Positions 53,526-64,000 of a DNA stretch of 64,000 bases are shown in pieces. Made by a program: the position numbers and the translations under genes. Origin of the DNA: Capsaspora owczarzaki ATCC 30864 (lineage: Eukaryota; Opisthokonta; Filasterea). Position 1 is the first letter of the stretch; each line of letters starts with the position of its first letter. Under the pieces are notes generated by a model that was given only the letters and a program-made list of their open reading frames with translations, was not told the DNA's origin and did not search any database. The stretch covers positions 384,380 to 448,379 of the forward strand of contig NW_011887296.1 in the NCBI RefSeq assembly GCF_000151315.2. Direction: 5' to 3'.

Positions 53526-54618
53526 TTAGAAACCGTGGACCTTGAGCTGCTCCTTCTTGGCAAGATCAAACTTGACAAGGAATTCGCAAATGCTGTTACG
53601 CTGATCGCCTTGAAGTTGGATGACTTCGCCGTACTCGGGATGCTCGACAATGGTGCCGTTGCAGGCAAACTCCTTCTTAAACGCCTTGACCAACTTCTTC
53701 TTGTCAAACTCCTCGCCAACGCCTTGGACAGTGGTCAGTGTCTTGCGGCCGTTACGCTGCTGGATGCGGATGTGAATGTAGTTGCCGCCAGGCGCGTCCT
53801 CGCTCTGGTCGTTTGCAAAGGGGTCTGCCAACACGAAAACAAACAAAACAGAACAACAACAAAAAGAAAAAAAAAGTGAGTGCCAGTTGCCAACAAAGAA
53901 TCACAAAGACAAGCAAATGAGGATGGTTTGCGGCATTAGAGCTGAAAAAGGCGGAAAAGGCTGAAAAGGCTCACATAAAAAAAAAAAAAAAAAAGCCCAA
54001 TGCAAACTTCATAGAAAAAAAAAGAAAAAAAAAGAAAAGTGAAAAGCGTGTCGCAATCATCGTCGTAGACATCCAGACATCCAGTTCGGGAACAGCGGTG
54101 CTCATCAGCCAAAGGCAAATGCTATCACAAAAGCACCCCACCACGCCACAAACCACCAAGCACCCCTTTCTGTTATCGATCAGTGATAGACGAACAAGGA
54201 GAAAAAAAAAAAAAAAAAAGAAGCGAAAAAAAAAAAAAAAGCTTCCTGTTCTCGGTCTTCGACACAGAGAGCGTCATCGTGTCAGCAGCGAGTCGCTCGG
54301 CGTCGCTGTTCGAATAGAGACGAAGAGGGCGTCGTTGTTGACAACGGAGGCGGAACAAGGCAGACCGTCGCACACTTGCAGCGACGGTGAGCTCGGGCTG
54401 AACGACCAGAACAAGGACGACGACACATGCTGGCGCAAAAACGAAACGACACACGAGCCGCCCGTCCGTTCGGTGTCCCATCCAATGAACACAGCAAAGT
54501 GACAGCGACATGCATCCGAAAGGCCCAATGACGGAGCACGAAGGGGGGGGGGCGAGCCGGAGGATGGGAAGAGCTTCTTACCGAGCCGCGAAGGCACAAA
54601 GTTCTGGATAGTTGCCAT
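53526..54618 (-). CDS. Translation initiation factor eIF1 (SUI1)
   Basis: eIF1 sits near the P site of the 40S subunit and enforces AUG start-codon selection. Exon 1 (54618-54582) gives MATIQNFVPSRL. A 757-base intron follows, then exon 2 (53824-53526), and the total is 111 residues, the usual length. Joined sequence reads DPFANDQ, then YIHIRIQQRNGRKTLTTVQG, KKLVKAFKKEFACNGT, IEHPEYGEVIQLQGDQR and a LKVHGF end, nearly the same as animal eIF1. The intron is long for this window and splits the protein before the conserved core. Confidence 0.96.
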
Positions 54619-54881
54619 GTTGAAAGACTGAGCACCTAAGGTATGGTTCAAATTTGGAATGAAAACGGTCGAGATACTTGGTCAAGTCTAGGACCGAGCG
54701 GGGATGGGTGGGAAGGGAGAAAGGAAGGCGACGACCGTACCAACACCGCGCAAATCCCCAACACCACAACGACGAGCTGCAACAACGATGAAGAGGATTA
54801 ATGGGGTTATTCTGAACAACAAAGAATCGAGCAATGACATCCAAGGAAACCAAGAAACACAAAACAACAAGAGCGCTTTCA

Positions 54882-56396
54882 TTAGCTGTGGCCGTACACA
54901 ACGTTTGCCAATTCCGCTTGCTTCTCTTGTGTGCAGGGAGCAAGATACTTTCGGCGTTGCGCGGAATCAGCAGCGAGATACTGGCGCAGGACATTGGCAA
55001 TTCGTCCGGATGCTGCGCCATCACCAAAGACGTTCTGGCCTTTGATGCGTTGGTGATACTCGACCAAGTTGTCAATCACGTTCTGCGTGTCGCTGACAAC
55101 GCGATCCTCGTTCGTGCCAGCAAGCCGGACGGTGCCTGCGTAGACACCCTCAGGACGCTCAGTTGTTTGACGCAGCAGCACGACCGGCTTGCCGATGGAC
55201 ACGGCCTCTTCTTGCAGGCCGCCCGAGTCGCTGAGAACGATGGTGACCTCCTGGAGAAGATAGGTCAGGACGTCATAGTCGAGCGGGTCGGTCAGCGTGA
55301 TGCGGTCGACATTCTTCAAGTGCGCGAAAACCACTTTCTGCACGTTCGGATTGAGATGCACGGGGAACACAACGCGCACGACGGGGTTGTCTTCCACAAT
55401 GCGCTTGACGGCGCGGCAGATCGACTCCAGCGGCTCCCCAAGGTTCTCTCGCCGATGGCTGGTTACGAGAATGATCACAGGCGGAGCGTCGTTGACATCG
55501 CACGCACCGCCGGTGCAGGTCTGCAGCTGGGCAATGAGGCGGCGCGCCGCAGCGGGCGGGTCGGCGTTCAACCGCGCCAGCACGGCGTCCACGCCCGTGT
55601 TGCCGGTGACAACAATGTTTCGCGCACACGTGTTTTCCCGCCGAATGGCTTCTGCAGCGTATTCTGTGGGCGCAAAGTGGAACGTGGCAAACGAATCGAT
55701 TGCGCGACGGTTCATCTCCTCAGGGAATGGGTGGTTGAAGTCGAACGACCGCAGCCCCGCCTCGACGTGGGCCACTGGGACGCGCTCGTAGTAGGCTGCC
55801 GTGGCGCACGCAAGTGCAGTCGACGTGTCTCCTTGCACCAGGACCACCTCGGGCCTCAGCGACGCAATGACGGCGGTCGACTGCGCGACCACGGCGGCGA
55901 ACAGCGCGCCCAGATTCTGGTTGTGCTGCATGACACTGAGGCCGAGATCAATCTTGAGGTCAAAGCCGCGCAGTGTCTGCGCAAGCATTTCCCTATGCTG
56001 GCCAGTGCTCACCACGATCGTGTCGAATACGTGGCTGTTGACCGAGTTCTCCTGCATCTCGTGCACGAGCGGTGCCATTTTGATCACTTCCGGCCGCGTG
56101 CCCACAAACACGAGTGCCAGCGGTCGCCGTCTCGCCTGGTTCTGCCGATGTTGGGCAAGCTGGTGCAGCTGGGCAGCGAGTGCAGCCGGCAGGGGCGAGA
56201 CTGCGTCCCCGGAAGCGCCGGGCTGCTGCTCCGAGAGCTGGACGTCGACGTTGTCGGGGGCGGGATTTCCGAGTTTCCAGCCATTGAGGCCCGTGCTGGA
56301 CGACAAGAGCGCCAGTGCGACAACCAGCTCAAGCATAAACACCAACGCCAGCACGGTTGGTTTGCGCACGAAAGGGGGCAGTCGAAAGCTGGGCAT
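54882..56396 (-). CDS. Non-hydrolysing UDP-GlcNAc 2-epimerase (WecB type) with N-terminal membrane anchor
   Basis: This enzyme type converts UDP-GlcNAc to UDP-ManNAc and is typical of bacteria. The single exon encodes 504 residues. Core motifs are FVGTRPEVIKMAPL, VQGDTSTALA, HVEAGLRSFD, PFPEEMNRRAID, TSHRRENLG, LSDSGGLQEEA and RQTTERPEGV. They include the Arg, Asp, Glu and His positions used in the bacterial active site. In front of the roughly 370-residue catalytic core lies a leader of about 90 residues with basic FVRKP and one hydrophobic segment (TVLALVFMLELVVALALL), giving a type II signal anchor that bacterial enzymes lack. The ATG at 56396 places this anchor at the start. Probable bacterial origin by horizontal transfer, later retargeted to the secretory pathway (inference). 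Confidence 0.9.
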   Translation of the reverse strand: MPSFRLPPFVRKPTVLALVFMLELVVALALLSSSTGLNGWKLGNPAPDNVDVQLSEQQPGASGDAVSPLPAALAAQLHQLAQHRQNQARRRPLALVFVGTRPEVIKMAPLVHEMQENSVNSHVFDTIVVSTGQHREMLAQTLRGFDLKIDLGLSVMQHNQNLGALFAAVVAQSTAVIASLRPEVVLVQGDTSTALACATAAYYERVPVAHVEAGLRSFDFNHPFPEEMNRRAIDSFATFHFAPTEYAAEAIRRENTCARNIVVTGNTGVDAVLARLNADPPAAARRLIAQLQTCTGGACDVNDAPPVIILVTSHRRENLGEPLESICRAVKRIVEDNPVVRVVFPVHLNPNVQKVVFAHLKNVDRITLTDPLDYDVLTYLLQEVTIVLSDSGGLQEEAVSIGKPVVLLRQTTERPEGVYAGTVRLAGTNEDRVVSDTQNVIDNLVEYHQRIKGQNVFGDGAASGRIANVLRQYLAADSAQRRKYLAPCTQEKQAELANVVYGHS

Positions 56397-56799
56397 GGTG
56401 GTGGAGCAGCTCTTCAGGGAGCAAGAGAGCAAGAAACAAATGGAAATGAGGGGACTGGCCTATGCTATGCAAAAAGCAATCACATCATCAACAATGGAGC
56501 GGGGGTGCGAGAATGAGAAAAGGTGTATCGAATACAAATGAACACTCCCGAAAGGCGGGAGAAGAGAAGGAAGCACCGAAAAAAAAAAAAAAAAAAAAAC
56601 TAGCGAACGAGACCAACAGGACCCACATCACTGCGATGAATTGAACCAGTCAACCAAAGCGTGTGAAGAGGCAAGGGGGCTTGGCAAAGCAATGAAGACC
56701 CACCAAACAAACGAAAAGCAAGAATCACAAACGAATTGCGAACACACACAACAACAACAACAAAAAAAACAAACAACAAAAACAAAATCAAGTCTGCTT
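56397..56799. other. Gap between the epimerase gene and RRN3
   Basis: A-rich low-complexity DNA holding the epimerase promoter and the RRN3 3' flank. No gene is seen. Confidence 0.5.
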
Positions 56800-59700
56800 T
56801 CACAAGACGCGCGAGTTGCGCCCTGCGCGCCGGCCAGGTGCCGAAAAGACGGGCAAGTTGGCTGCTCGTTGTAATTGTTGCTGTTGCTGGAAGTGCATGG
56901 CCATGAGGGCAGCACCGCTATTTTGATGTCCATCGGGCGTAATCATCATCATATCGTCCGACGACGGTTCATACTCAGCCGACACGTCGCGTGCCACTTG
57001 GGGAATGGCCAAACCGGCACCAAGCGCAAAACTCCTGCTGCCAAGACCCGGAGTGGTGGTAGCGCCGAGCAAACTCGAGCCCGCGCGAGGATTGGCACGA
57101 TACTTGGAATTGCCACCGTCATAAGTCGAGCCGTTCAACGCCATCGCTACAGCGGACATGGAGTCATCATAGCTCCCTGCCGTTTGACTGTGGTTGGAAC
57201 TGATGCTGCCGGTGCTCAAGTTCAGCATGTCTTGTTCTTCCTCGACATCGTCGTCGTCGTCGTCGTCTTGCGCGGCTTCATCGTTGTCATCGTCGTCGTC
57301 ATCGTCGTCGTCGCCGTTCACTTGGTTTGGTAGCGCAGCGGCATTCCAGTACTGTGGTCGCAAAACCACCCAAAGCGAAAGAAGAAACAAACCCCAACAC
57401 CACGGTCAGAAAAAAAAAAACAACAAAAACCAAAAACAACTCCGATACCCACAAAACCAACAAGCCTCCAACTACAGCAACCTCCCAAATACACCCCAGC
57501 ATGACCAAGAGCCAAGCAGTAAAACAAGCAGCATACCTGATAAAACGGTTCAATATATCGCTTGGAGCGACGGAGCGAATAGGGATCGAAGGGGAAGAAG
57601 GCTTCGAGAACACTGGACGCCGGCAGAACAATCTTCTTGTTCCGATCGATAATGTTATGGCAGTAGACGAGTTCGTACGCTCGGGTGATTTTGGCAAACT
57701 CCTTCACAACGTAGGGAAGAACGACTTTGAGAGGGTTGAAGCGACAGCCGACGATTCGCTGGAAGCACAATCGCTGGATGAAAGCAATGCCATTCTCAAG
57801 GGCGAGTAGCTCGGCATGCCGGTAGCAGAAGGTGTACATGGCCGCTTGGCACGTGTAGAAGAAGACGCTGTGCTGGGCAACGTTCACGAGCTCTGCGGAA
57901 GCAACCTTATGCTCGTGCACTTCAATATACTGCAAGAGCCAGTTGCAGGAGACCTCCAGACACTTGCACACCATGGGAAGCGGAAGGTACTTGGCGCGCG
58001 CCACAAAACTGGCCATGTACGACGCAGCAGACTGCCGAATAGCCGTATGGCCACCTTCCACGAGAGCCTTTTGCAAAATAAAGCCGAGAAACAGCTCTGC
58101 CAGGCGAGGATCAAAGCTGCAAATACGGAAGAGGAGGAACTGCACAAAGCGGGAGCGATGGGTGGGCAGGATGCGGTGCTCAAAGTTGCGAAGCAGGATC
58201 GTGAAAAGTTCATACACGATCAGGTCGCCGCTGACCGCCAATCGACACGTGTCAATGTACTCGAAAAGCAGATGCATCATGCCATCCATCTTTTGGACCA
58301 TCTCCATCGCAGGCGAGAGTCGTTCGGGGGCAGTGACCGCGCTGCCGTCTTCGTCGCTGTCGTCGCTGTCGTCACTGGCTGACTCGTCATTGTCGGATTC
58401 GTCGTTGGCGTCGCTCTCGTTGTCTTCGCCATCATCGGCCTCGTCGTTCTCATCATCGACTTCCTCGTCGTCATCATCTTCATCGTCGTCGTCGTCATCG
58501 TCGTCGTCGTCGTCACCATCATCAGCGTCGTCGTCTTGATCGGCAGGAATCTCGACATCAATCTTGAGCATTCGATCAATCGTCAGCTCGACAATCTGTT
58601 CGCGCAAAAGAGGAATGTAGAGCGACAGCACCAGAATGTTGCGCAGGAAGGCTTCGTGGTCGTTTGCACTCTTTCGTCGATGCGGGAAGGCGTCGCAAAT
58701 GGCAGCCATCAACGTCCCGAGACTTGTAGGCACGCGTGCAATGACGGTCGAAATGGCAATATGGGTTCGCTGCGACACGACGTTGAGCGCAGCAATGGCG
58801 AATGTGTTGTCGGCGGGCAGTGGCAGCGGTCCGCTGTTGCCTGCGCTCGCAGCGGTCGACTCTGTTGGTGGTGGTGGTGGTGGTGGTTGGTGCAGCGAGG
58901 CAGCGGCTTCGGTCGTGTGAGATTCAACTGCAGCGGCAGCAGCAACAGCACCAGCAGCCGCAGCGACTGCAGCAGCTGACGAGGTGAGATTTGTGTCGAG
59001 GTCGGACCGTGGAAAGAATCCCCGAACAAGGAGCTTGAGCGATGGAATGGCATAGAACGCATGCGCCGACAGCAACATGTCGAGGAAGACAATGTAGGTT
59101 TCGACAAACTCGTCGTTTTGGCCAACCCATTCGACCGACAGGGCTGCGTTGACCAACTCATGGCACTTCTCGTTCAGCACTGAAACGCACACCGTGAGGC
59201 CTTGGAGCCAGCGCTCCATCGCGGTCGGGTCGGACTTTGCATTTTCCCTGGCCATGGCCACCTTGGCGATCAAGTCCTTGTACCGTTGTGGGTTGCCCTG
59301 TGATGATTCGCAAACAACGACAAACGGGCATTTGTTGCAAAGTGAGTGAGAGTTGTTCACGCGAATGGAAGGTGATGATGATGACGAACTGAATCCCTCC
59401 ATTGCACAATCAACAGCAACGGAACTTGCTGAACGTGACTTATTGCGTCTGGTCCACCATCACAACCACAAAGAAGAAGAAGAAAAAGAAGAAGACACTG
59501 TCTTTGGTTTCCACCTTCGCGCAACATGACGCTCCAAAACGGACATGAGCCAAAATGCTGCGCAATGCATTGGCAACGCAATGGACTCTCCGCCATGGAA
59601 AGGCCAACGTGCGAGCATTTCGTGCACCACCACGGAGCACTGCTTTTCGACCTCCCATCCGCCCGACTCATGCTTGCAGAAGTGGGTGGGCGGTGGCCAG

Positions 59701-59925
59701 CGAAGGGTGGACCTCATGGTGTGAGCGAAGAGCGCCACACGCGGGAAACACGAGTCCGCCGCTGCTTTTTTTGCTCGCCCCCCCATTCCCGCCTCACACT
59801 GGAGACAACCACAGCATCGCTTGCGAGCTACACTCTATCACTTGCGTCCGATTGCAATTGGGAGGGGCTCCAAACCAGCCTGGTGGTGGTCTATTTGGGA
59901 GCAGCATCCAGCCAAAACGCAAGCC

Positions 59926-59958
<33 letters not shown>

Positions 59959-60489
59959 ACGAGCACTCACCGATTGGCGTTCGGCAATCGCTTCGACAAT
60001 GTACGCGCCGACAATCTCTGCGCCGTGGGGCGTGGACGGCGATTGCGACTGGGGCAGGGTGGCTGTTGTCTGTGGCAGCAGGTGCTGCTGTTGTTGTTGT
60101 GTTGCGCGCCCGCTGACAGAAGAAGAGGTCTGAGCAATCCTGGTCCGTGTCGGAGTTGCACGCATGGCTTCATCGTCGCTGTCGTCGAGGTCGCTGCTGC
60201 TGCTGGTGCTGCTGCTACTGATGGCGTCGCTGCTGGATGCTTGGACCCGCGCTGTGTGTGCGTCGCTGGAGCTGGACGATGTGCGGCTGCGCTTGGGCGG
60301 CGAGGCGGGCGTCGTGCTGCGGCCTTTGCCATGGCTGCTCTTGTTGCTCGCGTGGGACGCCGTCGCCACAGCGGACGCGACGCGTGAGTGGTGTGCGCTC
60401 TGATGTGATGCCTGCAAGTGCGATAGTGGCGGGGCAGAGGACGCTGCCTGGCCTGTGCGCCGTGGTTGCGCGTTGGGCTTTAGCATCAT
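56800..60489 (-). CDS. RRN3: RNA polymerase I initiation factor RRN3 (TIF-IA)
   Basis: Rrn3 bridges RNA polymerase I and the rDNA promoter factors and couples rRNA synthesis to growth. There are three exons: 60489-59971, 59297-57537 and 57351-56800, in frame, about 943 residues. Exon 1 is a Ser/Gln-rich leader. Exon 2 holds the HEAT-like core: DEFVETYIVFLDMLLSAHAF, LLREQIVELTIDRMLKIDVE, MDGMMHLLFEYI, LPTHRSRFVQFLLFRICSFD, RQSAASYMASFVARAKYLPL, NPLKVVLPYVVKEFAKITRA and FFPFDPYSLRRSKRYIEPFY, all matching the family. A long Asp/Glu run (58390-58535) sits where other Rrn3 proteins have an acidic phosphorylated loop. Exon 3 adds a second acidic run and a disordered tail. Confidence 0.93.
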
Positions 60490-60668
60490 TTCACACTAAA
60501 ATAGAGTCACGGAAAAAAAAAAAGACTGAGAAAAACAAAAATGAAAAATGTTCTGTTGTCCACTAAAACAATATGAATTCTACAGTATTAAATAAATGTA
60601 CACAGGCAAGGGAGGGAGAGGGCGAACAGAAGAAACAATGTTACGAGAGCCGAAAACAAACAAGCAGC

Positions 60669-62066
60669 TCATTCGCGTGGTTGGGTCATCCAGGACAGCG
60701 TTTGGAGGCCTTCTGCAGACAAGCGTTGGCCATTGTCTCTGAAACCACGACAAAACAGCGTCACCAAACGAAAACCGAAAAAAAAAAAAAACAGAAAAAA
60801 CAATGAGTGCTCACGTCCGAACGAGGAGCAAAGCCACATTTCGCACACAAACTCACCGTTGCAAGCAGAGAAGCAAGAATTGGGAGGCTGGAGTGCTCAG
60901 ATGAAGCGGAAGCGGCGGCGGACCAGTGGCCGTGCCAATACGGAACAATGCAGCGAGGGGTTCCAGTTCCGACCACGGCGGGCGGCCGGTGAACATTTCG
61001 ATGATGGTGCAGCCAAGGCTCCTGCAAAGTGACAAGAGCGATGGCTTAGAAACCAAAACAACCCCCCCTCCTTCGCCGAGCAAACCACACAAGACTTCAA
61101 GCACGACCTACCAAATATCTGACTTGCGTCCGTAGCCCGAGCCATTGACAACCTCTGGTGCCATCCAATAGGGCGTGCCAACTTGAGACTTGCAGTTGGA
61201 CATGATTCGGATGCTTTGCAAGCGTTTGGATGCGCCAAAGTCTGCCAGTTTAACATTGTCGCCAGAGTCGAGCAGAATGTTGGCACCCTTGATGTCCCGA
61301 TGCACAATCATGTGCGAGTGCAAATATTGCAAGCCTCGCAGAATTTGACGCGTGTAGCGAACAACGCGGTCTTCCGCAAAAGGACCAACCACTTTGAGCT
61401 GTGTTGCGATGGAGCCACCAGGCATGTACTCCAAGAAAATGCACAGGCGCTTGTCGGTGCGCTCCGTTCCGAAATACTGCACAATGGAATCGTGTCGCAG
61501 ATTCTTCAACAGAGCAATTTCCGATTCCAGCGATTCGAGTTCCTAAGAGTACAAGTTGTAGTGGCGTGGGGCAAATGGAATTTGCAGACGATGTGAGTCA
61601 ACAACGATGCAGTGCAACGAGCAAAAAAATTATTTCAGTCATAGTATCGACCAACCTTCGTCATGTCCATGCCACCGGCCGTGTAATCGACCGTTTTGAC
61701 AGCCAAAAAAGCGCCAGTGTCCTCGTCCACACACAAAAACACTTGGCCAAACCCGCCAGCGCCGAGCAACCGATCCATTCGCCAGCGAACTGGCTTGCGA
61801 CGCTCTCCCTGCGGCAGCGCACCAAACGAGCCTGTAAACTGCTGTGCTTGCTGCTGCTGCTGCTGTTGCTGCTGCTGAAGAGCGCGCTCTTGAAGCGCTA
61901 GCTGCGTGGCAGCGGGTTGGGCTCGCGGTTGTTCAAATTGCGGTGCGATGAAAGGCACACCTTGCTGCTGCTGCTGCTGCTGCTGCTGTGGCGGCTGCCG
62001 AAGAGCAGGGTGATGCTGCATGTAGGAAGGCTGCTGCTGCTGTTGCTGCTGATACTGCATCAGCAG

Positions 62067-62139
<73 letters not shown>

Positions 62140-64000
62140 AGTTGCTGCTGCTGTTGTAGTTGCTGTTGCTGCTGCAGATACTGCTGCTGAAGCATAAATG
62201 CTGACTGGGCTGCTGGAGGCTGGTGAGACGAAGCAATCATCGCCGCGCGGGATGGTTGGGACGCGGCACGAGACCGAATGGGCGTCAATGCAGAAGAGTC
62301 TTCGTCTTCTTCGCGGAAAAATTCAGCAGGGGATTGGCCGATCGACGCTTGAGCTAGATGCACGGGTGCATTGTTCCGACCAGCAACCAACGTCTGCTGA
62401 CCTCCCCCGGCAGCCAGAGTGCTCACATTCAGCGCCGGTCGGGGCCGAACGGCTGAATCGGTGAGCCCTCGAGGGCGGAAGGGCTCAAGCGGCGGCTCCT
62501 CGTCCGCGAGTTGCGGAATGATACCGCCTGGGGGCTGCGCCACTGACTGCTGCGGCAGGAACGTCTGAGCAAAGGAGTGAGGAGGCGCTGGATGCCAGCC
62601 GCCGGCGACAGTGCCTGCAGAGAATCCAGTTCCCGCGGCACCGACAGGAACCTGGGCGGGATGGTGGAACTGCGCAGCTGCAGCTGGCACAGCGGGGAGA
62701 CCTGCGTGCACGTCGATGGATGGAGCACTGAGAGAACGTGCAAACGTGGACGGAGCAGGAACGAGCGATCCGCCAAGCATGATGCCTCTGGTCGGGGCTG
62801 GCACAGGCGTTTCTGCTAACTCGGATGGAACGCCGTTGAACGAGCTTCGCGCCAGGAACGAGGTTGGTCTCGAAGAGCGACGCTCGGTGGGCTCAGTATC
62901 GGCAAAATTCACGCTGCCCGAGCTCCCGTAAGCGTCTCCTGCTGCGTCGCTTTCCGAGTCTGGTGCTTCGCCAAGGGTGGAGCTTGAGCCGACGCGGAAG
63001 TGTAGGTGGTGCGCAGGTAGTCCATTCTGATGCACGTGTGAATCCTCGTCATCGTCATGGTCGGCGATGAATTGGCCACCGGCGTCGGGGCCTGCTTCAG
63101 TTTCAACGGCGAGTCTTGCACGATTTCCAACGTCAGCTCGCTCTGTATCATGGCCCACACCGCTGTCGTACTGGGCCATGTTGGATCCGGAAGACGCGCG
63201 AAACAAGGCAAGGAAATTTTCGCTGCTCACCTCGGGTGGGATGGATGAGCGTCGCTGTTGGCTGATGAAACCAGGGGGAGGCGAGTTGGGCGCGGAAGCA
63301 TCACGATCAGGAGGACTATCCAGTCTCGAGTTCGACGGGAATGACACGATCGACACGGGTCGGGAGGGTGTAGAGTTGACATTGCCCAGACTTCGACGTC
63401 GAGCGAGCACCGTGGCGCCCACTGGAAGAAGCGTAAGCTGCGGCGATGTTCCATTCGGCAACGCCAGCGTCTCGCTCGATGGCGCGGACGATAAGCCGGC
63501 AGATGTGACCGCTGCGGTCGTAGCAGCAGCAGCAGCAGCAGCAGCAGCAGTCGACGTAACTGTCGGCATGGCAGGAACCGAGGAGGCCAGCAATGCCGGT
63601 CCAATCGACAGGCCTTCTTTGACAGGCGGGTCAAATAATAGCGCTCGGACTCGTGTCAACCCAGAAGTGCTGTCAAACCCTGGGTGAACGGATGAATTCT
63701 TGGGCGGCAGTGGGCTGGCGGCGATGGCGTCGAGAGGGAGCAGCGGTCGCTGGTGTTCTGCATCGACAAACGGGCGCCCTTCCGTATACGACCGGGACCG
63801 AGGGCGTATTCCAGGTGCAATTAAGCGAGAACGACTACTTGGTGGAGCATTCGACAGAGATACGGGAGCCGCTGGCGCTGGCGCTGACGTCCGAGGTTCC
63901 GACTGGCCTATTATCGTGGAAGGGCTCGATGCAGACCCCTCCTGCGAGGGGTGGCTGCTACCATCGTTCGAAAAGCTGCCAGAATCAGAGACAGACGTTG
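60669..64000 (-). CDS. MEKK-type MAP kinase kinase kinase, 5' partial
   Basis: A STE11/MEKK-family Ser/Thr kinase that would activate a MAP2K. Exons: 64000 or beyond to 61656, 61542-61112, 61023-60857 and 60738-60669. The first frame stays open to the window edge, so the N-terminus is missing. At least 780 residues of Ser/Pro/Gln-rich disordered sequence precede the kinase. Kinase motifs: [63 protein letters not shown] and [10 protein letters not shown], then [16 protein letters not shown], and QRLSAEGL near the stop. HRDIKGAN with [10 protein letters not shown] places it in the MEKK group (MAP3K2/3-like or plant ANP-like). No SAM, RA or PB1 domain is visible in this part. Confidence 0.9.
62067..62139 (-). 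repeat. Pure CAA run coding for polyglutamine in the MAP3K
   Basis: About 24 consecutive TTG on the plus strand (CAA in the gene) within a longer CAG/CAA-coded Gln-rich stretch, 61848-62190. The pure run suggests recent slippage. Confidence 0.9.

Noticed and set aside
55273-55629. Antisense and alternate frames over the epimerase gene
   Set aside because: Shadows of a GC-rich coding exon with complete conserved motifs in the chosen frame.

Overview
The window is nuclear DNA of a unicellular eukaryote. Genes are split by short GT-AG introns (about 60-200 bases), intergenic gaps are often under 300 bases, coding sequence is fairly GC-rich, and proteins carry long Gln, Ser, Ala and acidic low-complexity tracts. 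A receptor tyrosine kinase with leucine-rich repeats and an MPP/p55-type MAGUK (L27-L27-PDZ-SH3-GK) point to a holozoan relative of animals. A filasterean such as Capsaspora fits best; this is an inference from gene content and style, not a database match.

Left part, 1-16 kb: a USP1-like deubiquitinase (5' end cut by the window), an intronless protein with eight RNA-recognition motifs, an unidentified acidic protein on the other strand, the CORVET subunit VPS8 (five exons, C-terminal RING), and, tail-to-tail with it, an ESCO/Eco1 cohesin acetyltransferase (five exons) with E2F-like promoter sites. Region 16-21 kb is gene-poor: microsatellites, a 730-base terminal-inverted-repeat element, a pair of inverted hairpin repeats 3.6 kb apart, and two small spliced gene candidates, one with clear E2F-like sites.

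Middle part, 21-42 kb: four members of one PacC/Rim101-type zinc-finger family (a large one with a predicted C-terminal membrane anchor, and three small ones, here called A, B and C). In A, B and C the first finger is split by an intron after a 20-base first coding exon. A and C lie in a near-identical 1.18-kb inverted duplication whose arms flank a GT92-like glycosyltransferase, a Tc1/mariner relic, gene B and a 6.5-kb LRR receptor tyrosine kinase. The kinase ectodomain consists of three tandem LRRNT-LRR-LRRCT blocks built mostly from 72-base phase-2 exons.

Right part, 41.7-64 kb: seven genes, all on the minus strand: an ATRIP-like candidate, cytosolic Hsp90, the MPP-type MAGUK (interrupted by a 100-N assembly gap), eIF1, a bacterial-type UDP-GlcNAc 2-epimerase with an added membrane anchor, the Pol I factor RRN3, and an MEKK-type MAP3K running off the right edge. 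Themes that recur are DNA damage and cohesion (USP1-like, ESCO, ATRIP-like), protein synthesis and growth (RRN3, eIF1, Hsp90) and animal-type signalling (RTK, MAGUK, MAP3K). There is no sign that neighbours are co-transcribed. Exon borders were placed by eye from splice consensus, reading-frame continuity and family motifs.
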